The position numbers and the translations under genes were made by a program. 46,172 nucleotides of DNA from Deltaproteobacteria bacterium (GTDB taxonomy: Bacteria; Myxococcota_A; UBA796; UBA9615): contig JAGSHC010000021.1 in the NCBI GenBank assembly GCA_023954745.1, forward strand, positions 1 through 46,172. Direction: 5' to 3'. This document shows, piece after piece, positions 1-9,251 of this stretch. Under the pieces are notes generated by a model. It made no database searches and was not told the origin of the DNA. It saw only the letters and a list, made by a program, of their open reading frames with translations. How positions within the stretch are numbered: position 1 is the first letter of the stretch; the number at the start of each line of letters is the position of its first letter.

Positions 1-351
1 ACGACGGGCCACAGCTTCGGCAACACCGCCAACTGCGCCGAGTTCTGCGCCATGCAGCACGACGTCATCGTCAACGACGAGCTGCACACCTGGGATGGGT
101 GGCGCGACGACTGCGACGCCAACCCCATCAGCCCTCAGAACGGCACCTGGGAGTTCGCCCGAAACGGGTGGTGCCCCGGCGCCGTGGCGGTGGGCAAGGT
201 CTTGAACATCCGGGAGTCGGTGACCCCGGGCGAGGACGCGGTCATCGACTTCGACATTCTGCGGGCCAACGGCGCCGAGTACGACAACCTCGACCCGGTC
301 GATCTGCTTCCGTACACGTTCGTCTCCCTGTCTCTGTACGTGGAGGAGTGA
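1..351 (+). CDS. PNGase F-like C-terminal domain protein (5' partial)
   Basis: The reading frame is open from base 1, so this is the C-terminal ~116 residues of a longer protein. The pattern NCAEFC, a Trp, a Cys, NP, Q-x-GTW and GWCPG matches the C-terminal half of the peptide-N-glycosidase F / PHM-like fold, where this jelly-roll supports removal of N-glycans from proteins. Catalytic acidic residues would lie mostly upstream, so activity cannot be judged. Several Cys suggest an exported, disulfide-bonded protein. It ends in TGATG, overlapping the start of the phosphatase gene, so the two are probably co-transcribed. The family call is by motif only. Confidence 0.6.
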   Translation, partial: TTGHSFGNTANCAEFCAMQHDVIVNDELHTWDGWRDDCDANPISPQNGTWEFARNGWCPGAVAVGKVLNIRESVTPGEDAVIDFDILRANGAEYDNLDPVDLLPYTFVSLSLYVEE

Positions 352-1274
352 TGCGCTGGGCCCTGTTTTTGCTGCTGTGCACGGGGTGCGCCTCGGTGGA
401 CGAGCCCGCTCCAGCCGCGCCCGAAGGGCGCCCCATCCCCTTCCCGACGGTCAGCGACGCGCCGAACCGCCTCATCGCGATGGGCGACGTGCACGGCGAC
501 TTCGACGCGATGATGCAGGCCCTGCGCATCGCCGACCTCGTCGACGACGACGGCAGCTGGGTCGGAGGCGACGCCTGGGTGGTGCAGACCGGCGACCAGT
601 TGGACCGGGGCGACACGGAGCGCCGCATCCTCGACACCCTGCCCCGCCTCGCGGACGAAGCCTGGGCCGCCGGAGGCGCGTTCATCGCGCTGAACGGCAA
701 CCACGAGGCGATGAACGTAGAGCTCGACTTGCGCTACGTCACTGAGGAGGGCTTCGCGGACTTCTCCAATGTGGCGCCGCCGGAAGCGGAGCAGGACGAG
801 GAGCTTCTGGGCTACCCCGAGGAGGAGCGCGGTCGCGTGGCTGCATTCCGACCCGGTGGGCCGTATGCGATGCAGCTGTCCGAGCGCAACATCGCGGTGA
901 TCGTCGGCGACTCGGCGTTCGTGCACGGGGGCATCAACCCTTCCCATGCGGAGCGCGGCCTCGAACGCATCAACGACGAGGTCCAGGAGTGGATGCGCGG
1001 CGAGGACGACTGGCCCTGGATCATCAATGGGGACGGCCCCCTGTGGATCCGCGACTACTCCGACGAGACCGGCACCGAGGAGTGCGCTGACCTCGAAGAG
1101 TCCCTCGCGATCCTCGGGGTCTCGCGCCTGGTGGTGGGACACACGAGGTACGGAGAGATCAACTCCGCGTGCGACGAGCAGGTGTGGCGGGTGGACGTGG
1201 GCATGGCCAGCTACTACGGGGGCTACCCGCAGGTCCTGGAGATCCGCGACGGCGAAGTCGACGTCATCGACTGA
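351..1274 (+). CDS. Calcineurin-like metallophosphatase lipoprotein
   Basis: A 307-residue protein with a short hydrophobic leader and lipobox-like Cys13, so probably a lipoprotein. The full metallophosphoesterase signature is visible: GDVHGD (45-50), GDQLDRG (81-87), GNHE (116-119), VHGG (191-194) and GHT (263-265). These bind the two metal ions that activate water for phosphoester hydrolysis. Spacing resembles the Shewanella-like PPP-type protein phosphatases rather than nucleases, so protein phosphatase activity in the periplasm or cell envelope is the best guess; the substrate is unknown. ATG 351 overlaps the upstream stop and places the leader exactly at the N-terminus. The frame is open further upstream, but that part reads antisense to nothing recognisable and lacks a leader. 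Confidence 0.8.
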   Translation: MRWALFLLLCTGCASVDEPAPAAPEGRPIPFPTVSDAPNRLIAMGDVHGDFDAMMQALRIADLVDDDGSWVGGDAWVVQTGDQLDRGDTERRILDTLPRLADEAWAAGGAFIALNGNHEAMNVELDLRYVTEEGFADFSNVAPPEAEQDEELLGYPEEERGRVAAFRPGGPYAMQLSERNIAVIVGDSAFVHGGINPSHAERGLERINDEVQEWMRGEDDWPWIINGDGPLWIRDYSDETGTEECADLEESLAILGVSRLVVGHTRYGEINSACDEQVWRVDVGMASYYGGYPQVLEIRDGEVDVID

Positions 1275-1378
1275 AGACCGACGCTCTCCACGTCAGCGCG
1301 TCCTTTCGTCTCTCGCCCCATCGTTGGAGGAGAGTCTGGGCAGCCGGTGTCGACCTCAGGACGCGATGAGGTCAAACG

Positions 1379-1393
1379 TCCGCGAAGCGCGGA
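1379..1393. terminator. Short hairpin between convergent genes
   Basis: Perfect inverted repeat TCCGCG-aag-CGCGGA in the 133-base gap between the phosphatase (+) and the ARPP-1 gene (-). It sits 15 nt after the minus-strand stop. There is no strong T run on either side, so it is only a weak candidate for a shared terminator. Confidence 0.3.
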
Positions 1394-1407
1394 TGAATCC
1401 CGTGTGA

Positions 1408-2526
1408 CTACTTCTTGTAGGCGTTGAAGTGGATGCGGGAGCCGTCCTTGTTGGTGGTCTCGAAGGCGGACGAGTTGACGCTGTCCATCTCCACCTTGCG
1501 GGCGTCGCCTTGCTCGGCCTCCGAGACGCGGGAGGCCTGAAGGGCTTCCCGCAAGAACGCCGCCGCCTCCGTCGCCTCGGGCGCGTCCCCCTTCGCCTCG
1601 GCCCCCACGCCGTCGAGGACGAAGCTGCGGACGAGGTCCTCGCGGCTCCGCTCGAACAAGGCCGGGTGACCGAAGAGCTCGGCGGTCGTGATCGAGTCTC
1701 CGACAGCCACCACGACCCCCACGACGCCCTTGTTCGCCTGGAGCTTCGTGATCAACGAGGCCGTCGCGGGGTTCACCTCCTCGAGCACGGCTTCGTTCTC
1801 CAGCGAAGCGACGTAGGTCCCCGACTCCGGGGCGAGCTTGGCCGCCTCGCTTGCCTTGCCCTTGCTCCGCACCAGCGCCGCCTTGCGTCCGTTGCTGGTC
1901 TCGACCTCGTTCCAGGTCGCCGACTGGTTCTTCGACACCTGGACCACCTTCTTCAGAGAAGCCTCACCGCGACCTCCCCACCCGAAGCTGTGCCCCGTCG
2001 CGCCAGCGCTCCAGCGCCCGTGCTCCACGCAGTTCACGGCCACATCCACGGGCGTGCCGTCGGCTGCCACCACGAAGTCCGAGGTGATCACGCGGTCCTG
2101 CTTTCCCCCCTTGACCACGTCTCCCGCGACGAGGAGCACTGGTTTGTCGCCGGTGTTCCTCACCATCAGGGTCGGCACCGTGCCACCGCCTGCCTCCTCG
2201 ACCGTCAGGCTCTTCGCCTCAAGGGCCTCCTTCAACAGCTGAAACTCGCCGTCCGGACGCTCGGGAGTCTTCGCGTCGACGACCGGGTAGAGGGTCACCA
2301 ACCCCTGGGTCACGGGCGTCTCGATGCGCAGACGCTCATCGATGGCCAGGGATCCCGACGCCGCAGGAACGGGCGGGGGCGTCGCTGCCCTCGCCTCGGC
2401 AGGCGGAGTCGACGCCCATGGAGCCGCTGCCATCACCGGGGACTCCTCTCCGGCGAAGGCCCGGAGACCGAGGAGGATCGCCAGCGAGGCGAACAACAAG
2501 AGAAAGGAACGAGCAGATCGGGACAT
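1408..2526 (-). CDS. ARPP-1 family exported protein
   Basis: 372 residues from ATG 2526, chosen over an upstream in-frame ATG at 2583 because GGAGGAG lies 8 nt before it and the protein then begins with a clean signal sequence (residues ~8-25). A Pro/Ala-rich linker follows. The core (residues ~60-330) carries GDVVKGGKQDRVI at 135-147, the hallmark of the ARPP-1 domain (ARG and rhodanese-phosphatase-associated protein), a family of unknown biochemical function. Transcribed divergently from the LysR gene, which may regulate it. The family call rests on this motif and the overall domain character; no activity can be assigned. Confidence 0.65.
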   Translation of the reverse strand: MSRSARSFLLLFASLAILLGLRAFAGEESPVMAAAPWASTPPAEARAATPPPVPAASGSLAIDERLRIETPVTQGLVTLYPVVDAKTPERPDGEFQLLKEALEAKSLTVEEAGGGTVPTLMVRNTGDKPVLLVAGDVVKGGKQDRVITSDFVVAADGTPVDVAVNCVEHGRWSAGATGHSFGWGGRGEASLKKVVQVSKNQSATWNEVETSNGRKAALVRSKGKASEAAKLAPESGTYVASLENEAVLEEVNPATASLITKLQANKGVVGVVVAVGDSITTAELFGHPALFERSREDLVRSFVLDGVGAEAKGDAPEATEAAAFLREALQASRVSEAEQGDARKVEMDSVNSSAFETTNKDGSRIHFNAYKK

Positions 2527-2601
2527 GAGAACTCCTCCGTGGGCGCCCTGCACAGACCCGCGCGCGCCCCGGACGTTCCCCACCCGCGTGAGCGATTACA
2601 C

Positions 2602-2618
2602 AGCCGTTACAAGCGGCT
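2602..2618. promoter_or_regulatory. Inverted repeat in the LysR divergent promoter
   Basis: AGCCG-ttacaag-CGGCT, 5-base arms, centred 21 nt before the LysR ATG in the 104-base gap between divergent genes. LysR proteins commonly bind imperfect dyads (T-N11-A type) between themselves and a divergent target, so this is a plausible operator. The arms are short and the match could be chance. Confidence 0.3.
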
Positions 2619-2630
2619 ACGGTCCGGGCC

Positions 2631-3557
2631 ATGGATCGTCTGTCCGCCATGAACGTATTCGTCCGCGTCGTCGACGAGAGCAGCTTCACCGCCGCTGCCC
2701 GCAGTCTGGGCATGCCTCGCAGCTCGGTGAGTCGGCAGCTGGCAGCTCTGGAGGAGCACCTCGGCGCGCGCCTGCTCAACCGGTCGACCCGCACCATGGC
2801 GCTGACCGAGGTCGGGCGGGCGTACTACGACCGCTGCGTACGCATCCTGGCCGACATCGACGAGGCGGAGACGGCCGTGGCGTCGCTCCAGACCAGCCCG
2901 CGGGGCACCCTGCGGATCACGGCCCCTCTCAGCTTCGGTCAGTCGTTCCTCGGCGGCACCGTCGCCCGATTCCTGACCGAGTACCCCGACGTCGACGTGG
3001 AGATGTCCCTCAACGACCGGGTGGTGGATCTGGTGGACGAGGGCTTCGACCTCGCCATCCGCATCGGACGGCTCCCCGACAGCTCGCTCATCGCCCGCAA
3101 GATCGGAACCGCCGACTCGGTCCTCTGCGCCTCAGAGGCCTATCTGCAGCGCGCGGGACAGCCGACCGACTTCGCCTCCCTCAAGGAGCACGAGTGCCTG
3201 CGCTATGCCTTTCAGACGATGGGCTGGCGCACCCGCGGTGGCGAGCTGCTCCACGTGAAGGGGCGCATGCTCGCGAACAATGGCGAGCTGCTGCTCCAGG
3301 CGGCCCTGGAGGGCCATGGCGTGCTCCTCAGCCCCCTCTTCATCGTCGGCCAGGCCCTGCAGCGTGGTGAGCTGACGCGCCTGCTCCCGGAGACGGAGTT
3401 CGAGCAAGCGGGCGTCTACGCGGTCTATCCGCACTCCCGACACCTCTCGGCGAAGGTGCGCCACTTCGTCGACTTCGTGCTGCGCGAGTTCAAGGGCGGA
3501 GCGCCCTGGGACCTCAGCCCTCCGCCCGTGAGCGACGCTCCCTCCGCGCCAGCGTGA
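2631..3557 (+). CDS. LysR-family transcriptional regulator
   Basis: 308 residues, typical LTTR length. N-terminal winged HTH (residues 1-60) with the classic pattern F-V-x-V-x-x-x-x-S-F-T-x-A-A, then S-x-V-S-R-Q-L-A-x-L-E and LLNRSTR. The effector-binding domain follows (~90-290), with the subgroup features DLAIRIG and GHGVLLSP that resemble the large AaeR/DmlR-type branch. The effector is unknown. The gene is divergent from the ARPP-1 gene. Its last 44 bases overlap the 3' end of the convergent sensor kinase gene; the C-terminal Pro/Ala tail lies in that overlap and is probably unstructured. Confidence 0.9.
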   Translation: MDRLSAMNVFVRVVDESSFTAAARSLGMPRSSVSRQLAALEEHLGARLLNRSTRTMALTEVGRAYYDRCVRILADIDEAETAVASLQTSPRGTLRITAPLSFGQSFLGGTVARFLTEYPDVDVEMSLNDRVVDLVDEGFDLAIRIGRLPDSSLIARKIGTADSVLCASEAYLQRAGQPTDFASLKEHECLRYAFQTMGWRTRGGELLHVKGRMLANNGELLLQAALEGHGVLLSPLFIVGQALQRGELTRLLPETEFEQAGVYAVYPHSRHLSAKVRHFVDFVLREFKGGAPWDLSPPPVSDAPSAPA

Positions 3558-5730
3558 TCTGCCGCGCGAGGACTTCGGCGAGCTGCTCGGGGAGGAACGG
3601 CTTGGCGAGGTAGTCGTTCATGCCCGCCGCCAGGCATCGCTCCCGCTCGTCCCCCAGAGCGTGGGCCGTCACCGCGACGATGCGGTTGCGGCCGGGCTCC
3701 TCCTCCCGCAGCCGGATCTCCTCCGCCACTTCGTAGCCCGTCATGCCGGGCATCTGGCAGTCCATGAGGATGGCGTCGTAGGTGCTCTCCGTGAGCCGGT
3801 GGAGCGCCTGACGCCCATCCTCCGCCACCTCGACGGTGTAGCCGAGCCTCTCGAGCACCTTGGTGGCCAGCTCGCGGCCCACGGTGTTGTCATCCACCAC
3901 CAGGATCAGGCCTCCCGGCAGCATCACCGCGCCGGTGGATGGGTGCGAGACATCCGACGGCGTGCGCACCTTCAGCACGCTCGCTGCCACGCGCCACAGA
4001 TGACTCTCCAACACGGGCTTGCCCAGCCGCGCCGTGGACCGCCTCGCGAGAGGGCCCAGCTCGATGCTCTGGCCGAAGGGCATCAACAGCACGACCGGGG
4101 CGTCCGCCAGCTCACTTGCCTCGGCCAGGGCCTCCGCCACGGTGAGCTCCCCCGAAGGCTCCCGCGCCCTCGCGTCGAGGGCAATGAGATCCCACCCCTC
4201 GCCGGACCGCAGCTGCTTGCGGGCCCTGCGCGGGTCGCTCTCGGCGACGATGTCGGCTCCCCACGCTTGGAACAGGGTCTCGAGGACCTCGAGTTCGTGG
4301 GGGTGGGCACACCACACCAGGACACGCTTGCCCTTCAAGGGCTTGCCTTCTCGTGGGTCGCCGCCGTGGCCCTTGGCCCTCACCAGAGGCACCGAGAACC
4401 AGAAGGAGCTCCCTCCCTGGGGGAGGTTGGACGCACCGATGGTTCCTCCGAGAACGCCCACCAGTTCCTGGCAGATGGCGAGCCCCAGACCGATGCCCCC
4501 AGACCGCCGTGTGGGGAACGATGCAGCTTGGGTGAAGGGCTCGAACAGGGTCGCGTGGTCGGGACCGAGGCCAATGCCCGTGTCTTCCACCTGGAATCGG
4601 AGGCAGTCCCCATCGACGGTTCCCCGGACGGCGACGACCCCCTCCTCGGTGTACTTCACCGCGTTCCCCAGCAGGTTCACGAGCAGCTGTCGCAGGCGGT
4701 CGGGATCGCCCATCAGGCGTCGAGGGACCTCGGGATCCACGAGCCCCGTGAGCACCAGTCCCTTGCGCTGCGCGCCGGGCGAGAGCACCCGGACGGCGTC
4801 CTCCATGGGGCGCCGCGGGTCGAACTCCTCCATCTTCAGCTTCACCTGCCCCGCTTCGATCCGACTGAAGTCCAGGACGTCGTCGATGACGGCGAGCAGC
4901 GCGTCGGCCGACCGACGGATGGCCACCGCGTGCTCCCGCTGTTCGACGTCGAGCTTGCTGTCGAGTAGGAGCTCGTTCATCCCGATCACGCCGTGCATCG
5001 GGGTGCGGATCTCGTGGCTCACCCGGGCCACGAACTCGCTCTTCGCCAGGTTCGCGGCCTCGGCGCGATCGCGCGCCGACGCGAGCTCGGCGTTCGCCTC
5101 GCGAAGCTGCTGAAGGGTCGCCCTCTGTTGGGACTCTGCCCCCAGACGAGACTGTTCGAACAAGCTCGCCGCCGACGCGACGAAGAAGCAGGTGAGCGCA
5201 CCGACCACGGCGACGGTCCAGCTGTGGCCCACCTCGGAATACCTCGTGTCGGGCAGGAGCCCGGCGAGGTCGCAGCCCAGCAAGAGGGCGATCAGCCCCC
5301 CTTCGACAGCGGCAACCACCATCCCCGTGCGCGCCCCCCCGAGGAGCGTCCCCAAGAGCGGCAGGAGGGGGTAGACGATGATGGACGCGGAGCTCAGCCC
5401 GCCCTGGCCCCAAGCCGACATCGTCAGGACGACGAGGAACTGGAGCGGAAAGAAGAGCGTCGCCGGCCCCACCCACCCGCGGCGGAGCATGCCCAGAGTC
5501 ACTCCCCCTCCAGCCACCGCTGCGAGGGTCCACGCGGTGCTCGACGACGTCACCCCTCGGAAGAAGAGAGGCAGCGGGAGGTAAACCAGGGCAAAGGCGG
5601 CGAGCACGAAGGCGAAGGAAGACAGCAGAATCGCCCGCTCGGACTCGTGGGGTTTGAGCTCGGAGAACTCCCCAACAAGGGAGACGAGGAGCCGAACAAA
5701 GGCGGTTCGCTCTGGGGGCGGGGTGGGCAT
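3514..5730 (-). CDS. Hybrid sensor histidine kinase with two receivers
   Basis: 738 residues. About six hydrophobic segments (~33-190) form a membrane sensor without a recognisable ligand domain, then a short coiled coil (~195-230). HisKA has the H-box SHEIRTP with His239. The HATPase has the N-box around NLLGNAVKY (353-360), G1 DTGIGLG (383-389) and G2 GIGLGLAIC (412-420). Receiver 1 (~468-588) is degenerate: the acidic pair is replaced by CAHP. Receiver 2 (~608-725) is intact with D613/D614, phosphoacceptor D657, T688 and K710. The upstream sequence AGGGGGGCA is a good ribosome binding site. No cognate response regulator is adjacent, though the ECF sigma gene is transcribed divergently 20 nt away. 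Confidence 0.92.
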   Translation of the reverse strand: MPTPPPERTAFVRLLVSLVGEFSELKPHESERAILLSSFAFVLAAFALVYLPLPLFFRGVTSSSTAWTLAAVAGGGVTLGMLRRGWVGPATLFFPLQFLVVLTMSAWGQGGLSSASIIVYPLLPLLGTLLGGARTGMVVAAVEGGLIALLLGCDLAGLLPDTRYSEVGHSWTVAVVGALTCFFVASAASLFEQSRLGAESQQRATLQQLREANAELASARDRAEAANLAKSEFVARVSHEIRTPMHGVIGMNELLLDSKLDVEQREHAVAIRRSADALLAVIDDVLDFSRIEAGQVKLKMEEFDPRRPMEDAVRVLSPGAQRKGLVLTGLVDPEVPRRLMGDPDRLRQLLVNLLGNAVKYTEEGVVAVRGTVDGDCLRFQVEDTGIGLGPDHATLFEPFTQAASFPTRRSGGIGLGLAICQELVGVLGGTIGASNLPQGGSSFWFSVPLVRAKGHGGDPREGKPLKGKRVLVWCAHPHELEVLETLFQAWGADIVAESDPRRARKQLRSGEGWDLIALDARAREPSGELTVAEALAEASELADAPVVLLMPFGQSIELGPLARRSTARLGKPVLESHLWRVAASVLKVRTPSDVSHPSTGAVMLPGGLILVVDDNTVGRELATKVLERLGYTVEVAEDGRQALHRLTESTYDAILMDCQMPGMTGYEVAEEIRLREEEPGRNRIVAVTAHALGDERERCLAAGMNDYLAKPFLPEQLAEVLARQITLARRERRSRAEG

Positions 5731-5750
5731 TGCCCCCCTAACATACGCCC

Positions 5751-6365
5751 ATGTTGGGGCTGATCATGGCGCTGCTTCTCGGAGCGACCCGGGTTCTGCG
5801 GTCGCCGGGCGATGGCGGCGGGGAGCCCTCGGATGAGGATCTGTTCGCGCGCTACGTGGACGGAGACCGTGCTGCCTTCGGAGTTCTCTGGTCGAGGCAC
5901 GCCCCCGCGATCGCACGCTTGATGCGCAAACAGATCCGCCGCTCGGAGGACGTGAACGACCTCGTGCAGCAGACTTTTTTGCAACTTCACCGGGCCCGCC
6001 GAGACTTCAGGCAAGGAGCCCGGCTTCGGCCGTGGCTCTACACGATCGCCCTGAACCTGCGGCGGGAGTACTGGCGGCGCTACGCCCGGACGCCCATCGC
6101 CCACGTGGAGCTCGACGAACGCATGCTGCCCACCACCGAGCAGGCCGACATCGTGGGGAAGGAGGACGCGCGCCGGGTGCGCGCTGCCCTCGCGAAGCTC
6201 CCCGCCGGGCAGCGGGACGTGATCGAGCTTCACTGGCTCGAGGGGTTCTCCTTCCCCGAAGTGGCGCAAATCGTGGGCGCGAGCTTGTCGGCGGTGAAGG
6301 TCCGGGCCCATCGTGGATACAAGGTGCTCCGTAAGCACCTCGGGCCAGAGGAGGGCCCAGTATGA
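5751..6365 (+). CDS. ECF-type RNA polymerase sigma factor
   Basis: 204 residues. Sigma region 2 spans ~29-100 ([30 protein letters not shown]) and region 4 ~145-197, whose HTH reads [23 protein letters not shown], then [12 protein letters not shown]. Group 4 sigma factors direct polymerase to stress or envelope genes once their anti-sigma is inactivated. The stop overlaps the next start (ATGA), so the DUF1109-like membrane protein is almost certainly its anti-sigma factor. ATG 5751 and ATG 5766 are both possible starts; neither has a strong Shine-Dalgarno. The promoter must overlap the divergent kinase gene because only 20 bases separate the two. Confidence 0.9.
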   Translation: MLGLIMALLLGATRVLRSPGDGGGEPSDEDLFARYVDGDRAAFGVLWSRHAPAIARLMRKQIRRSEDVNDLVQQTFLQLHRARRDFRQGARLRPWLYTIALNLRREYWRRYARTPIAHVELDERMLPTTEQADIVGKEDARRVRAALAKLPAGQRDVIELHWLEGFSFPEVAQIVGASLSAVKVRAHRGYKVLRKHLGPEEGPV

Positions 6366-7081
6366 GCGGTCCCCAGAATCCAGAGGCGGGCGAGGAGCTT
6401 GCGACGGTGCTCAGCAACCTGGGCGACGGCGCACCCACGCCCGAGGTACCCGCCTTCGACGCACTGGCTCAGCAACTGGACGCCGAGCGCGGCCCGATGG
6501 CGTGGCTGCGTTCGCGGTCGACTCGCGAGCGCATGGGCATCCTCGTAGCTGCCGCCGCGGCGGTCGCCGTCATCGCCGGGACCATGGGAGGGTGGGCGGA
6601 CGTCGAGAAGGTCACCCAGACCGGGTTCCTCCTCGAGCTCGTGCTCCTCTCGGGCTTCGCTCTCGTCGCCATGTCGGCATCCCTCCGAGGACTTCAGCAC
6701 GCCGAGATCCCGCGCTGGGCGGGATGGGCGCTCGTCGGCGCCACCCTGGGCGTCCCGGTCGCCATTGGGATCGCGCCGATGCTCTCGGGAGTCGTCTCCA
6801 CCGGCGAGGCGACCCTGCGCGATGCCCTGGGCTGCCTCTGCTACGGGCTGAGCATCTCGGCCCCGGTGCTCGCGGTGGCGTGGGTCCTGGACCGCCGCTC
6901 GTGGCGAGGAAGCACCACCGTCCGCTACGCCGCCAGCGCGGCCGGATTGGCGGGCCTCGTGGGCTTGCAGCTGCACTGCCCTGTGCACGAGACCGAGCAC
7001 CTCATGAGCGGACACGTCCCGGTGGTGTTCGCGATGCTGGGGACGGCGGGCCTGCTGCACATGGTTCTGCGCCGGCCCTGA
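6362..7081 (+). CDS. NrsF-like (DUF1109) membrane anti-sigma factor
   Basis: 239 residues: a ~50-residue cytoplasmic N-terminus, then six hydrophobic segments. The segment five/six junction contains LHCPVHE followed by a second His, a conserved feature of the NrsF/DUF1109 family in which a polytopic membrane protein sequesters an ECF sigma factor. The ATGA overlap with the sigma gene gives translational coupling and hence balanced stoichiometry. The inducing signal is unknown. Family assignment is by topology, the LHCP..H motif and gene pairing. It ends 2 bases from the convergent TraB-like gene. Confidence 0.65.
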   Translation: MSGPQNPEAGEELATVLSNLGDGAPTPEVPAFDALAQQLDAERGPMAWLRSRSTRERMGILVAAAAAVAVIAGTMGGWADVEKVTQTGFLLELVLLSGFALVAMSASLRGLQHAEIPRWAGWALVGATLGVPVAIGIAPMLSGVVSTGEATLRDALGCLCYGLSISAPVLAVAWVLDRRSWRGSTTVRYAASAAGLAGLVGLQLHCPVHETEHLMSGHVPVVFAMLGTAGLLHMVLRRP

Positions 7082-7083
7082 GG

Positions 7084-8247
7084 TCACTCTCTCTGGGCGC
7101 CCTTGGCGAGGGCGGTCCGCACCGTCGCCCAGGTGATCATGCGGACGTAGCGGGGCTCCCCGCACGTGAAGCCCCGGTCCTCGACGGCCCGACCGACCTC
7201 CCGGAGATGCATCGCTCCCCAGGGCACCACGATCTCGGTCTCCTCAGCCACCACCTCGTCGATGACCGAGAGCAGATACGCGTTGCGCTTCGTCAGCACG
7301 TCGCCCATCACGGCCTCCAGCGTCTCCTCGGTGACGGCTGCGCTCTGGGTGACGCTCTCGAGATAGGCCGCCACGGGGTCACTGGCGCCGAGGATGGCGC
7401 CGACATCGCGTAGGAGCTTCAGGGTCTGCTCATCGAACGTGTTCACGTCCACGTCTGCGCGGCGCACCCGGAAGCGGCCCTGCCCCTCGCTGCCGGCTTC
7501 GTCGCCCTCACCCCGCTGGGGGACGAGCCCGAGCCGCTCAGCGATCTTCCCGTAGCCAAAACCCTTCCCCAGCTTGCCGTCCTCGTCGGACACGCCCTCG
7601 GCCAGGAGCAGCGCCCCGTCCGGAACGGTGGAGAGCAAGTCGTCGTATCCGCTCGACTCGCCGATGTGGATGGCGCCCACGAGGTGGATGGTGGTGTCGT
7701 CCTTTCTGCACGCTCGGTGCCCGGTCTCCAGCCCGGTGCCGTCGACCCGCACGTACCCGTCGGTCACGTGGTCGAGGCTCCAAGCCATGGACCACACCTG
7801 AAGGGCGACGCCTCCAACCAGCAGGAGTCCCAGGATCGCCGCCCGCGCCGCGCTGAAGCCGAGCCGCACGTCGCCGCCGGCGCGGAGATCCCCGTCCTTC
7901 AGGGGAAAGTGCCCTGGCCAGGGCATCACGAGCAGCGCGGCCAACGCCAGCTGGGCGAGCCCGCCCACGACTCCGGTCCAGGTGAGATCCAGCAACACCG
8001 CCGGGAGGGGCATCATCCCGCCGGTCTGCCACGCCACAAATGCGACGGGCAGGACCATGCGCCAGGGAAGCCGCGCGAGCACCACCCACGAGAGCAGCAC
8101 CAGGGGCGCGCTCAGGAGCATCAACCCCCGCGTCAGCATCCCGAGAGCCAGCAGCGGCTCCACGAGCACCGCGGCCAGCTGGACGAGGCCATCGACCGCG
8201 AACAGCACCACGAAGGCGTTGAAGAGGTGGCGCGGCAGCGCGCTCAC
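7084..8247 (-). CDS. Membrane-anchored TraB/GumN-like protein
   Basis: 387 residues from a GTG at 8247 that overlaps the upstream TGA (GTGA). The open frame continues further upstream, but that part lies antisense-phase inside the oxidoreductase gene and is not real. About four hydrophobic segments occupy residues 8-110 and another 133-155. The soluble domain then shows VGAIHIG (190-196), AEGV (216-219) and PWGAMHL with His347. These match the two His motifs and the Glu of the TraB/PrgY/GumN (TIKI-like) superfamily, whose characterised members include metal-dependent peptidases. The polytopic N-terminus joined to this domain is unusual. Last gene of a four-gene operon. Confidence 0.6.
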   Translation of the reverse strand: MSALPRHLFNAFVVLFAVDGLVQLAAVLVEPLLALGMLTRGLMLLSAPLVLLSWVVLARLPWRMVLPVAFVAWQTGGMMPLPAVLLDLTWTGVVGGLAQLALAALLVMPWPGHFPLKDGDLRAGGDVRLGFSAARAAILGLLLVGGVALQVWSMAWSLDHVTDGYVRVDGTGLETGHRACRKDDTTIHLVGAIHIGESSGYDDLLSTVPDGALLLAEGVSDEDGKLGKGFGYGKIAERLGLVPQRGEGDEAGSEGQGRFRVRRADVDVNTFDEQTLKLLRDVGAILGASDPVAAYLESVTQSAAVTEETLEAVMGDVLTKRNAYLLSVIDEVVAEETEIVVPWGAMHLREVGRAVEDRGFTCGEPRYVRMITWATVRTALAKGAQRE

Positions 8248-9251
8248 TGAACCACCTGCACCACGATCTTGCCTCGCGTGCGCCCGCTCTCCACCCGCCG
8301 GTTCGCCTCGGCGATGTCCGCGAGCGGGATCGCTTCCTCCACCACCGGCTTGATGGCGCCGGCGGTCACGAGCTCCCCGATGCGGGCCAGCATCTCGCCG
8401 TCGGCGGGCCGGAGGACGTGGCGCACGGTCTTGCCTCCGACGATGCCCGCGAGCTTGACCCGCAGCATGGACCCCGCCATGACGACAATCCCCGCGTAGG
8501 GCCCGAACCGATCGACATACGTCGGCATGCCGGTGGCGATGGACGCCATGTGCCCTCCGCGCTTCAAGACCTTGAGCGACGTACCCCAAGCCGAGGGCCC
8601 GATGGCCTCCAGGACGTGGTCCTGGGGCTCCAGGACCTCCCAGTAGTTGCTCGTCCGGTAGTCCACCACCTGGTCGGCGCCGAGGCCGCGCACCAGCTCC
8701 TCGTTTCGCGGGGAGCAGGTGACCGCCACGTGGGCGCCAAGATGCTTCGCCAGCTGGATGGCGGCGGTGCCGACGCCGCCGCTCCCCGCTTGCACCAGCA
8801 CCCGCTGGCCCGACTGGACCGGCGGCCCCGTCACGAAGCACTCCCAGGCCGTGAGGGCCACCAGCGGGAGCGATGCCGCCTCGACGTGACTGATGTTCGA
8901 TGGCTTGTGCGCCGTCTCCGCCTCGTCCACCGCCACGAACTCCGCCCAGGTGCCCGGCCGGTCGTGGGCCGGGGAGCTCCACACTTCGTCGCCGGGCTTG
9001 AAGCGCGTGACCTCGGGGCCCACCTCTTCGACGACGCCGCTCACGTCCATCCCCAGGATCACGGGCATCTTCTTGCGCACGACCACCCGCTGGATGCCCT
9101 TGCGCTGCTTTGTGTCCACGGGGTTCACGGAGCTCGCGTGCACCCGAACGAGCAGGTCCTTGGGGCGCAAGGTGGGGCGGGGAACGTCGGCGATGCGGAG
9201 GGTGTCCGCTGGTCCGTAGGCGTCGATGACGGCGGCGCGCATGGTGCTCAT
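8244..9251 (-). CDS. MDR-family NAD(P)-dependent quinone oxidoreductase-like protein
   Basis: 335 residues. GroES-like N-domain (NPVDTKQRKG, GMDVSGVVEEVG, FKPGDEVW) and a Rossmann domain with the nucleotide-binding turn AGSGGVGTAAIQLAK (155-169). No catalytic or structural zinc ligands of classical alcohol dehydrogenases are seen, so it belongs with quinone oxidoreductase/enoyl reductase-type MDR proteins that reduce quinones or unsaturated carbonyls with NADPH. Start ATG 9251 overlaps the antiporter stop (ATGA); ATG 9242 is an in-frame alternative. Its position in an operon with a Na+/H+ antiporter and a Usp-like protein suggests a stress role, which is inference. Confidence 0.85.
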   Translation of the reverse strand: MSTMRAAVIDAYGPADTLRIADVPRPTLRPKDLLVRVHASSVNPVDTKQRKGIQRVVVRKKMPVILGMDVSGVVEEVGPEVTRFKPGDEVWSSPAHDRPGTWAEFVAVDEAETAHKPSNISHVEAASLPLVALTAWECFVTGPPVQSGQRVLVQAGSGGVGTAAIQLAKHLGAHVAVTCSPRNEELVRGLGADQVVDYRTSNYWEVLEPQDHVLEAIGPSAWGTSLKVLKRGGHMASIATGMPTYVDRFGPYAGIVVMAGSMLRVKLAGIVGGKTVRHVLRPADGEMLARIGELVTAGAIKPVVEEAIPLADIAEANRRVESGRTRGKIVVQVVQ

